64,000 nt of DNA from an uncultured Oscillospiraceae bacterium (GCA_905197685.1 CAJJZS010000004.1:124001-188000), one strand, 5' to 3'. Positions 25,257-34,031 are shown, counted from the stretch's first letter. Numbers and translations: made by a program. The notes: a model not told the origin generated them from the letters alone.

Positions 25257-26468
25257 ATGCAGTTAGATAAAGAAAATGTCAAAAAGATAGCGGGGATTGT
25301 CGCCTTTGCCGTTTTGCTGAATTGGGGACTGAAAAACACCGACTTTATCGGGAAGATTTTCGGTTTGCTGATTGGCTTGACCATGCCGTTTATCATCGGC
25401 GGGGCGCTGGCGTTTGTCATCAACGTGCCCATGCGCTTTGTGGAGCGGCAGCTGTTTGAAAAGCCGCATCAGAGAAAACTGGAAGCGATGAAGGGGAAAA
25501 AGCAGCAGCCGAAGCCCTCGGTGCTGTACCGCGCAAAGCGTCCGCTGAGTTTGGTGCTGTCGCTGCTTTTGGTCATCGGAATTGTGTTTGTGGGAATCTT
25601 TTTGATTGTGCCGGAGATTGCAGAGAATGTCACCATGATTGTGAGCAGCTTTAAAGCCTTTCCGCAAAAGCTGCATCAATGGAGTACCGAGTTGATGAAC
25701 TGGATGCCGCAGGTGGCGACCTGGCTTGAAAACCTAAACTTTAATCTGGATATTGACTGGAAAGAAACCATCACAAGTATGGTGGGCTTTTTGCAAAACG
25801 GAGCGGGCAACGTATTAAATACAACCTTTAATATTGCAGCCTCCATCTTCAGCGGCATTGTGACCGGATTTTTGGCGTTTGTTTTTTCCTTCTATCTTTT
25901 GATGAACAAGGAAAAACTGAGCAGACAGGCAAAACAGATTTTTTATGCAATTCTGAAAGAAGAACACGCAGATTATCTGGTTCGGGTCGGAAAGCTTGCA
26001 AACAAAACATTTTCCAAGTTTTTATCGGGACAGTGCATCGAGGCGGTTATCTTAGGTTCGCTGTTTTTTGTCACCATGTCGATTCTGCGCTTCCCGTATG
26101 CGCTGATTATCAGCGTTTTGATTGCCTTTACCGCGCTGATTCCGGTGTTCGGCGCATTTATCGGCTGCGTTGTGGGCGCGTTTTTAATCTTGATGGTAAA
26201 CCCTTTCCGGGCAATTTTGTTTGTGGTTCTGTTCCTGTGCTTGCAGCAGTTTGAAGGAAACGTGATTTATCCGAGAGTTGTAGGCGGAGCGGTCGGTCTG
26301 CCGGCAATCTGGGTTTTGGTTGCGGTTACTTTGGGCGGCAGCTTGATGGGCGTTTTGGGAATGTTGATTTCTATCCCGACCTTGTCGGTGATTTACAGCC
26401 TGATTCGGGAAAATGTAAAGAAAACGTTGAATGAAAAAAATATTTCTTCCGAAAAATGGAAAGCCTGA
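25257..26468 (+). CDS. AI-2E family transporter (YtvI/PerM-type membrane protein)
   Basis: This 403-residue polytopic membrane protein has about eight helices. The N-terminal hairpin LNWGL...IGKIFGLLIGLTMPFIIGGALAFVIN precedes a large soluble loop (about 75-190), and the conserved C-terminal block includes ALIPVFGAFIGCVVGAFLI and NVIYPRVVGGAVGLPAIWVL. Members export signals or act as Na+/H+ antiporters; the specific role cannot be told. It follows the MBL hydrolase gene closely. Confidence 0.9.
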   Translation: MQLDKENVKKIAGIVAFAVLLNWGLKNTDFIGKIFGLLIGLTMPFIIGGALAFVINVPMRFVERQLFEKPHQRKLEAMKGKKQQPKPSVLYRAKRPLSLVLSLLLVIGIVFVGIFLIVPEIAENVTMIVSSFKAFPQKLHQWSTELMNWMPQVATWLENLNFNLDIDWKETITSMVGFLQNGAGNVLNTTFNIAASIFSGIVTGFLAFVFSFYLLMNKEKLSRQAKQIFYAILKEEHADYLVRVGKLANKTFSKFLSGQCIEAVILGSLFFVTMSILRFPYALIISVLIAFTALIPVFGAFIGCVVGAFLILMVNPFRAILFVVLFLCLQQFEGNVIYPRVVGGAVGLPAIWVLVAVTLGGSLMGVLGMLISIPTLSVIYSLIRENVKKTLNEKNISSEKWKA

Positions 26469-26498
26469 GCATAGAGTCATAAAAGAAAAGGAGGAAAG

Positions 26499-26738
26499 AT
26501 GATGAAAAATCTGCTTTTCATAGCAAATGAATATTTAGAACAGTCTGACTGGAAAGACCTTGCTTTTGTGAAATTGTGTTTGTGTTCTGTCGGTATCATT
26601 ATAGGACTTTTCGTGCCGGTAAAAGCAAAGAAGCCGGTTTTGACAGCTTCGGCGTGCGTATTTGTTCTGACCTATCTGCCTTTGATGGCAAAATTGTTTC
26701 ATATTCTCTTTCGCAAACCGTACAGCCGCGATTTTTAA
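26499..26738 (+). CDS. small membrane protein
   Basis: This 79-residue protein has two predicted membrane helices (about 25-42 and 49-66) and the N-terminal motif FIANEYLEQSDWKDLAFVKLCL. Similar small proteins in Clostridia are labelled as phosphate-permease-like, but there is no evidence of transport here. AAGGAGGAAAG gives a strong start at 26499 (or the adjacent ATG 26502). It follows the AI-2E gene by 30 bp. Confidence 0.7.
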   Translation: MMKNLLFIANEYLEQSDWKDLAFVKLCLCSVGIIIGLFVPVKAKKPVLTASACVFVLTYLPLMAKLFHILFRKPYSRDF

Positions 26739-26751
26739 GCGGAAAAAGTCC

Positions 26752-26780
26752 TTGAAAGTTGCGCGGAAATGAGATACAAT
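26752..26780 (+). promoter_or_regulatory. promoter of the YitT family gene
   Basis: TTGAAA (26752-26757) and TACAAT (26775-26780) are 17 bp apart. A leader of about 100 nt follows. Confidence 0.65.
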
Positions 26781-26794
26781 ATCAACGGTAAGAA

Positions 26795-26825
26795 TTGAAA
26801 GCGGGCAAAATTTGTCCGCTTTCAA
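26795..26825 (+). promoter_or_regulatory. leader hairpin upstream of the YitT family gene
   Basis: TTGAAAGCGG-G-CAAA pairs with TTTG-T-CCGCTTTCAA, a stem of about 15 bp with a tiny loop, just after the predicted transcription start. No T run follows, so it is not a standard terminator. It may stabilise or regulate the mRNA. Confidence 0.45.
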
Positions 26826-26888
26826 AATTTGATATTTTAATAAGCGGACTTCGGGAAAAAAGGTCTGCAAAGGGAGGAACTGTTTACG

Positions 26889-27764
26889 GTGGAAAAGACA
26901 AAAGACAAATCGAGCGTAATCAAGGAGTACGGGGTGATTACCGTCGGTATTTTGATTACGGCAATGGCAGTATATTTCTTTATGATGCCTGCCAACATTA
27001 TTTTGGGAAGCATTACCGGTCTTGCGATTGTACTGGTAAACTTTATTCCGATTCAGGTATCGGTGATGACCTTTATTTTAAACGTCATCTGTCTGGTGAT
27101 AGGCTTTGTGTTTGTCGGGAAAGAGTTTGGAGGAAAGACGGTTTACACCTCGATTCTTCTGCCGATTTTCCTGTATGTGTTTGAGCTGCTGTTCCCGAAC
27201 AATCCTTCTTTGACGGGGGATTTGATTCTGGATACCCTGTGCTGTATCATTTTGGTCAGCGTGGGTCAGGCTCTGATGTTTAACGCAAACGCTTCTTCGG
27301 GCGGTTTGGACATCATCGCAAAGGTGCTGAACAAATATCTGCATCTGGAACTGGGCAAAGGTATTATGATTGTGGGAATTTTGACCGTTGCCAGCACCAT
27401 TTTGGTTTATGATACCAAAACTTTGGTGGTAGGTATCCTCGGAACCTATTTTAACGGTTTGGTTCTGGACGAGTACATCGGCGGCTTCTCCAAGAGAAAA
27501 CGCGTCTGCATTCTTTCCGAAAAGAGCGAGGAGCTGACAAAATACATCATGAACGATTTGAACCGCGGCGTTACCCTGTATGACGCAAAGGGCGGCTATG
27601 ACGGAAAGGTAAGACAGGAGATTGTCACCATTCTGGCAAAGAACGAATACGCGCTGTTGATGAACTATATCCGTGAAAATGACCCGAAGGCTTTTGTAAC
27701 GGTAAGTACAGTCAGCGAGGTTGTGGGTATCTGGAACATCAATAAACATAAGCTGCGCACCTAA
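26889..27764 (+). CDS. YitT family membrane protein
   Basis: This 291-residue protein has five to six N-terminal helices (about 13-195; PANIILGSITGLAIVLVN and ASSGGLDIIAKVLNKYLHLELGK) and a C-terminal cytoplasmic DUF2179 domain (KRVCILSEKSEELTKYI ... EIVTILAKNEYALLMNYIRENDPKAFVTV). The function of the family is not established. GTG start at 26889, preceded by GGGAGG. Confidence 0.9.
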   Translation: MEKTKDKSSVIKEYGVITVGILITAMAVYFFMMPANIILGSITGLAIVLVNFIPIQVSVMTFILNVICLVIGFVFVGKEFGGKTVYTSILLPIFLYVFELLFPNNPSLTGDLILDTLCCIILVSVGQALMFNANASSGGLDIIAKVLNKYLHLELGKGIMIVGILTVASTILVYDTKTLVVGILGTYFNGLVLDEYIGGFSKRKRVCILSEKSEELTKYIMNDLNRGVTLYDAKGGYDGKVRQEIVTILAKNEYALLMNYIRENDPKAFVTVSTVSEVVGIWNINKHKLRT

Positions 27765-27774
27765 TGAAAAAACT

Positions 27775-27842
27775 ATCGACCCTGAGGGTTCCGACATCCG
27801 GCTTTGCCGGAAGCGATTCGAAAGCCTTAGGGTCGATTTTTT
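27775..27842 (+). terminator. terminator after the YitT family gene
   Basis: ATCGACCCTGAGG pairs with CCTTAGGGTCGAT around an inner hairpin (TCCGGCTTTGCCGGA) and is followed by TTTTTT. Confidence 0.85.
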
Positions 27843-27954
27843 ATGGGAATCGGCGCAAGATAGCGGAAAGCCGACTTTTGATTTGTGATAGTTGCCAGAT
27901 AATCTGCTTTTTTGGAAGAATTTTTTTAGAAAATGATGGTAAAGCCAAAATTTT

Positions 27955-27964
27955 GTGGTATAAT
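27955..27964 (+). promoter_or_regulatory. extended -10 promoter of pepV
   Basis: TGG-TATAAT (TATAAT at 27959-27964) is an extended -10 box; no good -35 box is seen. It lies 65 bases before the start codon. Confidence 0.5.
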
Positions 27965-28029
27965 GAAATCAAGGCAGGCAAGAACAGCAGAGCCTTATTT
28001 TGAGATTAAGAATAACGGAGGGATTTACC

Positions 28030-29436
28030 ATGGTTTCTAAAGAAATGGAATCGAGAATCGACCGCTTTATTGCAGAAAACAGACAGAATATTGTGAATGA
28101 TATTGCCGCTTTGGTTAATATTAAGAGTATCAGCACCAAGAGCGATGACCCGAACGCTCCGTTCGGAGAAGGCTGTCATCGGGTTTTGGACAAGGCTTTG
28201 GAAATGTGTGAAGGCATGGGCTTTAAGACCAGAAACTATGACTACTACGCAGGTTCCGCAGTTTACGGTAGCGCAGAAAAAGAGATTGCAATTCTCGGAC
28301 ATCTGGACGTTGTGCCGGAGGGCGAAGGCTGGAGCCATGACCCATATGATATGATTGAAAAAGACGGTTACATCTACGGACGCGGCGTTTCCGACGATAA
28401 GGGTCCTACCGTTTTGGGATTGTATGCGCTGAAATGTATGAAAGAATTTGAAATTCAGCCGAATTATACCTTCCGTCTGGTCATGGGATGCAGCGAAGAA
28501 ACAGGAATGGGCGACCTGCCGCATTACCTGGAAGCAGAAAAAATGCCGGCGTTTGCTTTTACTCCGGACGCGGATTTCCCGGTATGTATCGGTGAAAAGG
28601 GACAGTTGGGCATTGTGATTGAACTGCCGGTAGACGGAAAGGTTATCACAGGATTTGCAGGCGGTACAGTGGGCAACGCAGTGTGCGCAAGCGCAACCGC
28701 AGTTCTCAAAGGAATCAGCGAAGCAGACCTTGGCGACTATGACAAAAATGTATACAGTGTTCAGGCAACAGAGGACGGAATCAGCCTGACTGCTGTCGGC
28801 AAAACCGCTCACGCAGCAAAACCGGAAGGTTCTGTCAATGCAACCAAGCTGCTGTGTGAACTGATTGCAACCCTGCCGCAGCTTTCCTGCGCTGAGAAGA
28901 AAGCGATGGAAGCAGTAGCCGAAGTGCTGAAAGACTGCCACGGCGCAGGCATCGGCGTTGAGGTTGAGGACGAACCGTCCGGCAAGCTGACCCACATCAA
29001 CGGTGTGGACGCGATGGAAAACGGCAATCTTCAGTTGAAGCTGGATATTCGTTATCCGGTAACGCTCAAAGGTTCTGACCTGTTCCCGAGAATTGAGAAA
29101 CATATCGCAGCAATCGGCGGCAAAGCAATTTTGAGAAACGATTCCGAGCCATGCTATAAAGCGGCGGATACGATGGAAATTAAAACTCTGCTGGCAGCAT
29201 ATGACCATGTTACCGGCGAGAAAGGTGTTCCGTACACCATCGGCGGCGGTACCTATGCAAGACATTTTGACAATGCGGTGGCATTTGGTCCGCACTTCCA
29301 CGGTATGCCGAATCCTTGCGGAGAGGGCAAAGGCGAGGAACATATGCCCGACGAGTGCAACAGCGTGGATTATATGATGAAGGCGCTGAAAATTTATATT
29401 TTGACCTTAATCGGACTCAACGAGCTGAGCCTGTAA
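28030..29436 (+). CDS. pepV: dipeptidase PepV (M20 family, Sapep-like)
   Basis: This 468-residue cytoplasmic Zn-dependent dipeptidase cleaves a broad range of dipeptides. Metal-site motifs are intact: GHLDVVPEGEGW, the GRGVSDDKGP aspartate loop and GCSEETGMGD; the late GGGTYARHFDNAVAFGP loop supplies the last His ligand. Length matches PepV. The start at 28030 follows GGAGGGAT; the longer frame from 28000 lacks a site. It is a single-gene unit that could process peptides imported by the ABC system, although it is unlinked to it. Confidence 0.93.
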   Translation: MVSKEMESRIDRFIAENRQNIVNDIAALVNIKSISTKSDDPNAPFGEGCHRVLDKALEMCEGMGFKTRNYDYYAGSAVYGSAEKEIAILGHLDVVPEGEGWSHDPYDMIEKDGYIYGRGVSDDKGPTVLGLYALKCMKEFEIQPNYTFRLVMGCSEETGMGDLPHYLEAEKMPAFAFTPDADFPVCIGEKGQLGIVIELPVDGKVITGFAGGTVGNAVCASATAVLKGISEADLGDYDKNVYSVQATEDGISLTAVGKTAHAAKPEGSVNATKLLCELIATLPQLSCAEKKAMEAVAEVLKDCHGAGIGVEVEDEPSGKLTHINGVDAMENGNLQLKLDIRYPVTLKGSDLFPRIEKHIAAIGGKAILRNDSEPCYKAADTMEIKTLLAAYDHVTGEKGVPYTIGGGTYARHFDNAVAFGPHFHGMPNPCGEGKGEEHMPDECNSVDYMMKALKIYILTLIGLNELSL

Positions 29437-29442
29437 AGAAAA

Positions 29443-29475
29443 GCTCCCCGACAGCCTTTTACACTGTCGGGGAGA
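29443..29475 (+). terminator. terminator of pepV
   Basis: CTCCCCGACAG pairs with CTGTCGGGGAG over a 9-nt loop. The downstream T tract is interrupted. Confidence 0.65.
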
Positions 29476-29515
29476 ACTTTATCCTTTCTCTTTTGAGGGA
29501 AATGTTTTTAGACAA

Positions 29516-29549
29516 CATAAAATCGAGATACTTTCGTACCTCGATTTTA
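29516..29549 (-). terminator. terminator-like hairpin after tRNA-Leu
   Basis: AAAATCGAG pairs with CTCGATTTT immediately 3' of the tRNA-Leu CCA on the minus strand; the stem itself ends in TTTTAT. Confidence 0.6.
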
Positions 29550-29633
29550 TGGTGCGAGTGACGAGACTTGAACTCGTACGTCAAAGACACACGCCCCTCA
29601 AACGTGCCTGTCTGCCGATTCCAGCACACTCGC
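29550..29633 (-). tRNA. tRNA-Leu (anticodon GAG)
   Basis: This is an 84-nt class II tRNA with encoded CCA. The acceptor GCGAGTG pairs with CACTCGC. The anticodon arm is CACGT-TTGAGGG-GCGTG, giving anticodon GAG (codon CUC). The variable arm is long, as expected for Leu. The TpsiC arm contains GTTCAAGTC. Confidence 0.95.
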
Positions 29634-29790
29634 ATATTCTGTTGAGATTCAACGTCATTTATTATATCACGCTTAAATTTGAAAGTCAAGCGTTTTTTGA
29701 AAAAAATTGCGCAAAATGTTTGTAAGGGCAGAAAAAGAAATACTACTACCGTAAAATATATGAACTTTCTATGAAAATTTCAATCGACTA

Positions 29791-29819
29791 TTTACATTTT
29801 ATGATGAATGTAGTATATT
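29791..29819 (+). promoter_or_regulatory. promoter of the SGNH hydrolase gene
   Basis: TTTACA (29791-29796) and TATATT (29814-29819) are 17 bp apart. The rest of the 29634-29877 gap is AT-rich with no further signal seen. Confidence 0.65.
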
Positions 29820-29877
29820 ATGAAGGAGAAATTTTTCCCACAGGGCTTTTTGCGGGAAAAAGCAAGGAGGCGGGACA

Positions 29878-30864
29878 TTGTACAGTAAATCGAGCATTTA
29901 CGCGCATCGAAAAAAGGACAGAAAAAAAGCGGCGTTTACCTTTTTGATTGTTTTAATTATTTCGCTTGCCGCGGCATTGGGAGCGGCGACCTATTGGGAA
30001 AAGATACAGGAAAAACAAAAAGACGAGCTTTTTGCGCAGGCGCAGCAGGGGGAGGACGTTCCGAAAGAAACGCCGACCGCTCAGCCGCAGCCACCGGAAG
30101 AACAAGACAATGCGGCGGCTGTGGGAAAAGAAGAGGAAAACAAAGAGGAGCAAAAGGAAGAGCAGGAACAGCAAACCTCCTCGCAGGTAACCCAGACACC
30201 GGTGGAAAACACCGATGTATCGGCGCTTACCTCGGAGCGAATTTTAAATTCTGCCGCTTTGGTTCCCAACGCGGGGTTCAGCGTTTCGGACGAATACTTT
30301 GACGATGCTGCTTTTGTGGGCGATTCCATCACCGAAGGCATCAAGCTGTATGAAATTATGAGCAACGCGACGGTTATCGCTGCCCGAGGTATCAATCTGG
30401 ATAATGTATTTACCGATGACCAGATTCGTACCGCGCAGGGAAACACTACCGTTATGGGCGCATTGGAACAGGCAAATCCGAAAAAAATCTATATTATGTT
30501 CGGCGCAAACGGTGTGGGTTGGTTTACCGAGGAACATTTTACCAAGGTTTATACCGAGTTTGTGCAGAAGGTAAAGGAACAGCACCCCGACAGCCAAATC
30601 TTTTTACAGTCGATACTGCCCGTTACCCAGGAGTTTGACGATTCCAGAGAGGATATTTCCAATGAAAAAATCAACCGCTACAACGAACTGGTTGTGGAAA
30701 TAGCGGAAAAAGAGGAAGTGTATTATCTGGACGTTGCTTCGGCAATCAAGGACGAAAAGGGTTGTCTGCCGCAGGACTCGAACGGCGACGGTATGCACTT
30801 TGGCGGAAAATACTATAACAAATGGTTTGACTATTTAAAGACGCACACAATTAAGGAACAATAA
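29878..30864 (+). CDS. membrane-anchored SGNH/GDSL hydrolase
   Basis: This 328-residue protein has an N-terminal membrane helix (about 20-40), a long Glu/Gln/Pro-rich linker (about 45-110) and an extracytoplasmic SGNH hydrolase domain. Block I is FVGDSITEGIKL, block III-like MFGANGVGW and block V DGMHFGGKYY, giving the catalytic Ser and Asp-His pair. It probably removes or transfers acyl groups on envelope glycans. The start is TTG at 29878 after AAGGAGG. It is followed by a DUF4358 lipoprotein. Confidence 0.87.
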   Translation: MYSKSSIYAHRKKDRKKAAFTFLIVLIISLAAALGAATYWEKIQEKQKDELFAQAQQGEDVPKETPTAQPQPPEEQDNAAAVGKEEENKEEQKEEQEQQTSSQVTQTPVENTDVSALTSERILNSAALVPNAGFSVSDEYFDDAAFVGDSITEGIKLYEIMSNATVIAARGINLDNVFTDDQIRTAQGNTTVMGALEQANPKKIYIMFGANGVGWFTEEHFTKVYTEFVQKVKEQHPDSQIFLQSILPVTQEFDDSREDISNEKINRYNELVVEIAEKEEVYYLDVASAIKDEKGCLPQDSNGDGMHFGGKYYNKWFDYLKTHTIKEQ

Positions 30865-30900
30865 ATTGTGGATTTTTAACAGAAAGGTATGGAACAAAAG

Positions 30901-31389
30901 ATGAAACTGAAAAAGATTTTAGCGATGACACTGACAATGGCGATGATGGTTTTGAGCTTTGCAGGCTGCGGAAAAGAGGAAAGCTACCTTTCCTTTGACG
31001 AGCTGTACAGCAATCTGACAAGCTCGATTGATTTTTCTGCAAGCAATATGCAAAAACAGGGTGAGGCTGCGCTGAACAACTACTATTATATTGACCCGGC
31101 AACACTGGAAAGCTACGCAATCTATATGAGCGATTATGCGACCGGAAATGCGGACGAAATTGCGATGTTCCAGGTAAAGGAAGAGGATCAGGTTCCGGCA
31201 GTAAAGGCTTTGATCAACGACCGCATCAATGATTTGAAGGTTCGTTACGAAGAATATAAACCGGAAGAAATGAGCAAGCTGGAAAGCGCAGTCATTGAGG
31301 AGAAGGGACGCTATATCGTGGTTGTTATCTCCCCGGACAACGAGCAGGCAAAAGAAATCGTAACCGGCGCGCTCAACGGCAAGAAATAA
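30901..31389 (+). CDS. DUF4358 lipoprotein
   Basis: This 162-residue lipoprotein starts MKLKKILAMTLTMAMM with lipobox SFAGC. The mature part matches DUF4358 proteins (YYYIDPATLESYAIYMSDYA, DEIAMFQVK, then YIVVVISPDNEQAKEIV). The role is unknown; in related Clostridia such proteins tend to occur near MBOAT and DHHW genes, which is recalled rather than checked. An ATG at 30889 is also possible, but AGAAAGG is only one base from it. It lies 36 bp after the SGNH gene. Confidence 0.82.
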   Translation: MKLKKILAMTLTMAMMVLSFAGCGKEESYLSFDELYSNLTSSIDFSASNMQKQGEAALNNYYYIDPATLESYAIYMSDYATGNADEIAMFQVKEEDQVPAVKALINDRINDLKVRYEEYKPEEMSKLESAVIEEKGRYIVVVISPDNEQAKEIVTGALNGKK

Positions 31390-31396
31390 GACAGGG

Positions 31397-31429
31397 AAAG
31401 AGACGGTGCATAAAGCCGTCTCTTTTTTT
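31397..31429 (+). terminator. terminator after the DUF4358 lipoprotein
   Basis: AAAGAGACGG pairs with CCGTCTCTTT and is followed by a T run. Confidence 0.9.
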
Positions 31430-31460
31430 GTGGGAAAAAGGGCAGAAATCAAAAAAAGCA

Positions 31461-31489
31461 TAGACCCCCGCGGCTGTTTATGGTAAAAT
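31461..31489 (+). promoter_or_regulatory. promoter of nagB
   Basis: TAGACC (31461-31466) and TAAAAT (31484-31489), 17 bp apart; the -35 match is poor. Confidence 0.4.
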
Positions 31490-31546
31490 AGAAAGGCAGA
31501 CAGCTTAACGGTTGCTTTTATCATTCAAAGAAAGAGGGCAAATATC

Positions 31547-32278
31547 ATGAAAGTTATTGTTACGAAGGATTATACCCAGATGTGTAAACTGGCAAGCCGC
31601 ATTTTTGCAGCGCAAATCACCCTGAAGCCGGAAAGTGTTTTGGGTCTGGCAACAGGTTCCACCCCGGTTGGAATGTACAACGAACTGGTTGAAATGTACA
31701 AAGAGGGTCGTGTGGATTTCAGCAAGGTAAGAACCGTGAACCTGGACGAATATGCAGGACTGGACGGCAGCAACGACCAGAGCTACCGCTATTTTATGAA
31801 TCATAATCTGTTTGACCATATCAACATTGACAAGGAGAACACCAATGTTCCAAACGGCGTTGCTGCGGATTTACAGGCAGAGTGTGAGCGTTACGAGCAG
31901 GTTGTGGCAGATATGGGCGGCGTGGATATCCAGCTGCTGGGTATCGGAAACAACGGACATATTGCATTTAACGAGCCGTGCGAAGAATTTCCGGAAAAAA
32001 CACATATCGTTGATTTGACACAGAACACCATCGAAGCAAACGCAAGATTTTTCTCCTCGATGGACGAAGTGCCGAAAAAAGCGTTGACTATGGGTATTGG
32101 AACCATTATGAAGGCAAAGAAGATTGTTCTTCTTGCAAACGGCGCAAAGAAAGCGCAGACCATCTATGATACCGTTTACGGTCCGATTACTCCAAAGGTT
32201 CCGGCAAGCGTTCTGCGCCTGCACCCGGATGTTACCATCTTTGCCGATGAAGAAGCGGCAGCTTTGCTGAATAAATAA
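31547..32278 (+). CDS. nagB: glucosamine-6-phosphate deaminase
   Basis: This 243-residue enzyme converts glucosamine 6-phosphate to fructose 6-phosphate and ammonia in amino-sugar catabolism. Family motifs are GLATGSTPVGMYNEL (about 33-47), VNLDEYAGL with the catalytic Asp near 67, and GIGNNGHIAFNEP. No nagA is next to it in this window. The ribosome binding site (AAGAGGGC) is weak. The stop overlaps the next gene start (TAATG), so the two are translationally coupled. Confidence 0.95.
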   Translation: MKVIVTKDYTQMCKLASRIFAAQITLKPESVLGLATGSTPVGMYNELVEMYKEGRVDFSKVRTVNLDEYAGLDGSNDQSYRYFMNHNLFDHINIDKENTNVPNGVAADLQAECERYEQVVADMGGVDIQLLGIGNNGHIAFNEPCEEFPEKTHIVDLTQNTIEANARFFSSMDEVPKKALTMGIGTIMKAKKIVLLANGAKKAQTIYDTVYGPITPKVPASVLRLHPDVTIFADEEAAALLNK

Positions 32279-33219
32279 TGGAAAATCCGTTTTTGTATTC
32301 CGATACCAACAAGCGGTATCATACTTTTCATTATTTTCTCAAGCAAAAATTCGGCTGTAAGGTTGCAAAAATCTCGCTGGACGCAGGATTTACCTGCCCG
32401 AATATCGACGGTACAAAAGGGGTGGGAGGCTGCACCTACTGTTCTTCCAAAGGAAGCGGGGATTTTGCAGGCGATAAAAATCTGCCTCTGTGCGAGCAGT
32501 TTGAACAAATCCGTGCCATGATGGGGAAAAAATGGGCAGATACCAAATATATTCCCTATTTTCAGGCGCATACCAACACTTATGCCCCGTTAGAGGTGCT
32601 GAAAGAAAAGTTTGAGCAGGCGTTGACCTTTCCCGATGTGGTAGGCTTGGCGATTGCGACCAGAGCGGATTGCATCAGCGAGGAAACGGCAGATTATTTA
32701 GCCGAGCTTTCCAAACGAACCTATTTGGAGGTGGAGCTGGGATTGCAGTCGGTTCACGATGTAACCGGAGAGCGGATTAACCGCTGCCACAGCTACGCCG
32801 ATTTTCTGGAAGGGTATCAAAAGCTGGCAGACCGTGGGATTCCGGTTTGTGTCCACATTATCAACGGACTGCCGGGGGAAAACCGGGAGATGATGCTGGA
32901 AACGGCGCGCACCCTCAGCAGGCTTTCACTGCACAGCGTAAAGATTCATCTGCTGCACGTCCTGAAGGGGACGGTAATGGCGCAGCAGCTGGAAGCGGGG
33001 GAATTTGAACTGCTGTCCCGGGAAGAGTATGTACAGACTGTATGCGACCAGCTGGAGCTGTTTCCGCCGGAGTTGGTGATTCAGCGCGTGACGGGAGACG
33101 GAGAAAGGGAAGCCTTAATCGGTCCCGAATGGAGCTTAAAAAAACTGTGCGTCATGAACGAAATTGACAAGGAACTGGTTCGCCGAAACAGCTGGCAGGG
33201 AAAGAAATATTGTCCGTAA
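32278..33219 (+). CDS. TIGR01212-type radical SAM protein (YhcC-like)
   Basis: This 313-residue Fe-S enzyme has the unusual long-spaced radical SAM cysteines of this family: FTCPNIDGTKGVGGCTYC (about residues 38-55) instead of CxxxCxxC. It also has YFQAHTNTYAPLEVLKEKF, LEVELGLQSVHDVTGERINRCH-type sequence (LGLQSVHD) and HIINGLPGENREMMLETA. E. coli YhcC affects motility and RNA-related phenotypes, but the reaction is not known. It overlaps nagB by one base. Confidence 0.9.
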   Translation: MENPFLYSDTNKRYHTFHYFLKQKFGCKVAKISLDAGFTCPNIDGTKGVGGCTYCSSKGSGDFAGDKNLPLCEQFEQIRAMMGKKWADTKYIPYFQAHTNTYAPLEVLKEKFEQALTFPDVVGLAIATRADCISEETADYLAELSKRTYLEVELGLQSVHDVTGERINRCHSYADFLEGYQKLADRGIPVCVHIINGLPGENREMMLETARTLSRLSLHSVKIHLLHVLKGTVMAQQLEAGEFELLSREEYVQTVCDQLELFPPELVIQRVTGDGEREALIGPEWSLKKLCVMNEIDKELVRRNSWQGKKYCP

Positions 33220-33224
33220 CCGAC

Positions 33225-33270
33225 AAAAAAATCCGTATCTTCTTTTTTATTGAGGGGATACGGATTTTTT
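33225..33270 (+). terminator. terminator of the nagB operon
   Basis: AATCCGTATC pairs with GATACGGATT and is followed by TTTTTC. Confidence 0.88.
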
Positions 33271-33294
33271 CTTTTGCTTTTTTTCAAAAATCAG

Positions 33295-33322
33295 GTGACT
33301 TATTGGGGATTTGTGCTATAAT
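33295..33322 (+). promoter_or_regulatory. promoter of the HD-TSUP-PLC-pncB cluster
   Basis: GTGACT (33295-33300) and TATAAT (33317-33322) are 16 bp apart. Confidence 0.5.
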
Positions 33323-33381
33323 GAGTCTGAAAAGTTTTTATACGGCAAGACTTTTCCATTTTACAAAACAGGGAGGAAATT

Positions 33382-33972
33382 ATGGAACAGATAGATTATC
33401 AGCAGCGGTTTGAACAGCTGTTCTGCGAATATATCAAGCGGGAAGGCGCACAGCAACTGCTGGATTGGCTGAAAAAGACCGATTTTTTTACCGCTCCGGC
33501 AAGCACAAAATATCACTGCGCCTGCGAACACGGTTTGGTAATGCACAGCGTGAGCGTGTTTGAAACGATGCTGCAATACTTTGAAGAAGGGGAAAGCATG
33601 GAAAGCTACGCAATCTGCGGGCTTTTGCATGATGTGTGCAAATCCCAGTTTTACAAGGTAAGTTTAAAAAATGTAAAGAATCAGGAAACCGGACGCTGGG
33701 AGCAGCAGGAATATTATTCGATTGAGGACCAGTTTCCGTATGGACACGGAGAAAAATCGGTCTTTTTGATTGAACGCTTTCTGCGATTAAAGCCTTCGGA
33801 AGCGGTGGCAATCCGCTGGCATATGGGCGGATTTGACGAAGCGGCAAGGGGCGGCAGTTATGCCATCAGCCACGCTTATGAAAAATATCCGCTGGCGGTA
33901 AAGCTGCATCTGGCAGATTTGCACTCCACCTATCTGAAAGAAAAGGAAACATCGGTTGTTTTAAAACGATAG
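33382..33972 (+). CDS. HD-domain phosphohydrolase-like protein
   Basis: This 196-residue cytoplasmic protein has the HD metal motif: H in CEHGLVMHSVSVFE, HD in ICGLLHDVCK (about residues 75-84) and further His/Asp in GHGEKSVFLIERF and AIRWHMGGFD. HD proteins of this size hydrolyse nucleotides or related phosphates; the substrate is unknown. The start follows AGGGAGGAAA. It heads a same-strand cluster ending with pncB. Confidence 0.85.
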   Translation: MEQIDYQQRFEQLFCEYIKREGAQQLLDWLKKTDFFTAPASTKYHCACEHGLVMHSVSVFETMLQYFEEGESMESYAICGLLHDVCKSQFYKVSLKNVKNQETGRWEQQEYYSIEDQFPYGHGEKSVFLIERFLRLKPSEAVAIRWHMGGFDEAARGGSYAISHAYEKYPLAVKLHLADLHSTYLKEKETSVVLKR

Positions 33973-34031
33973 AGGGTTTGTGTGGAAAAACAGGAAATTA
34001 AGATTTTGAGTCGGGAGAGGTTGAATCAGGA

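Noticed and set aside
27764..28003. 79-codon plus-strand open frame after the YitT gene
   Set aside because: It runs through the YitT terminator hairpin and has no ribosome binding site or recognisable protein character.
28006..29343. 445-codon minus-strand open frame opposite pepV
   Set aside because: It mirrors the codon pattern of pepV, is Cys/Phe/His-rich and has no family features or ribosome binding site; it is an antisense shadow.
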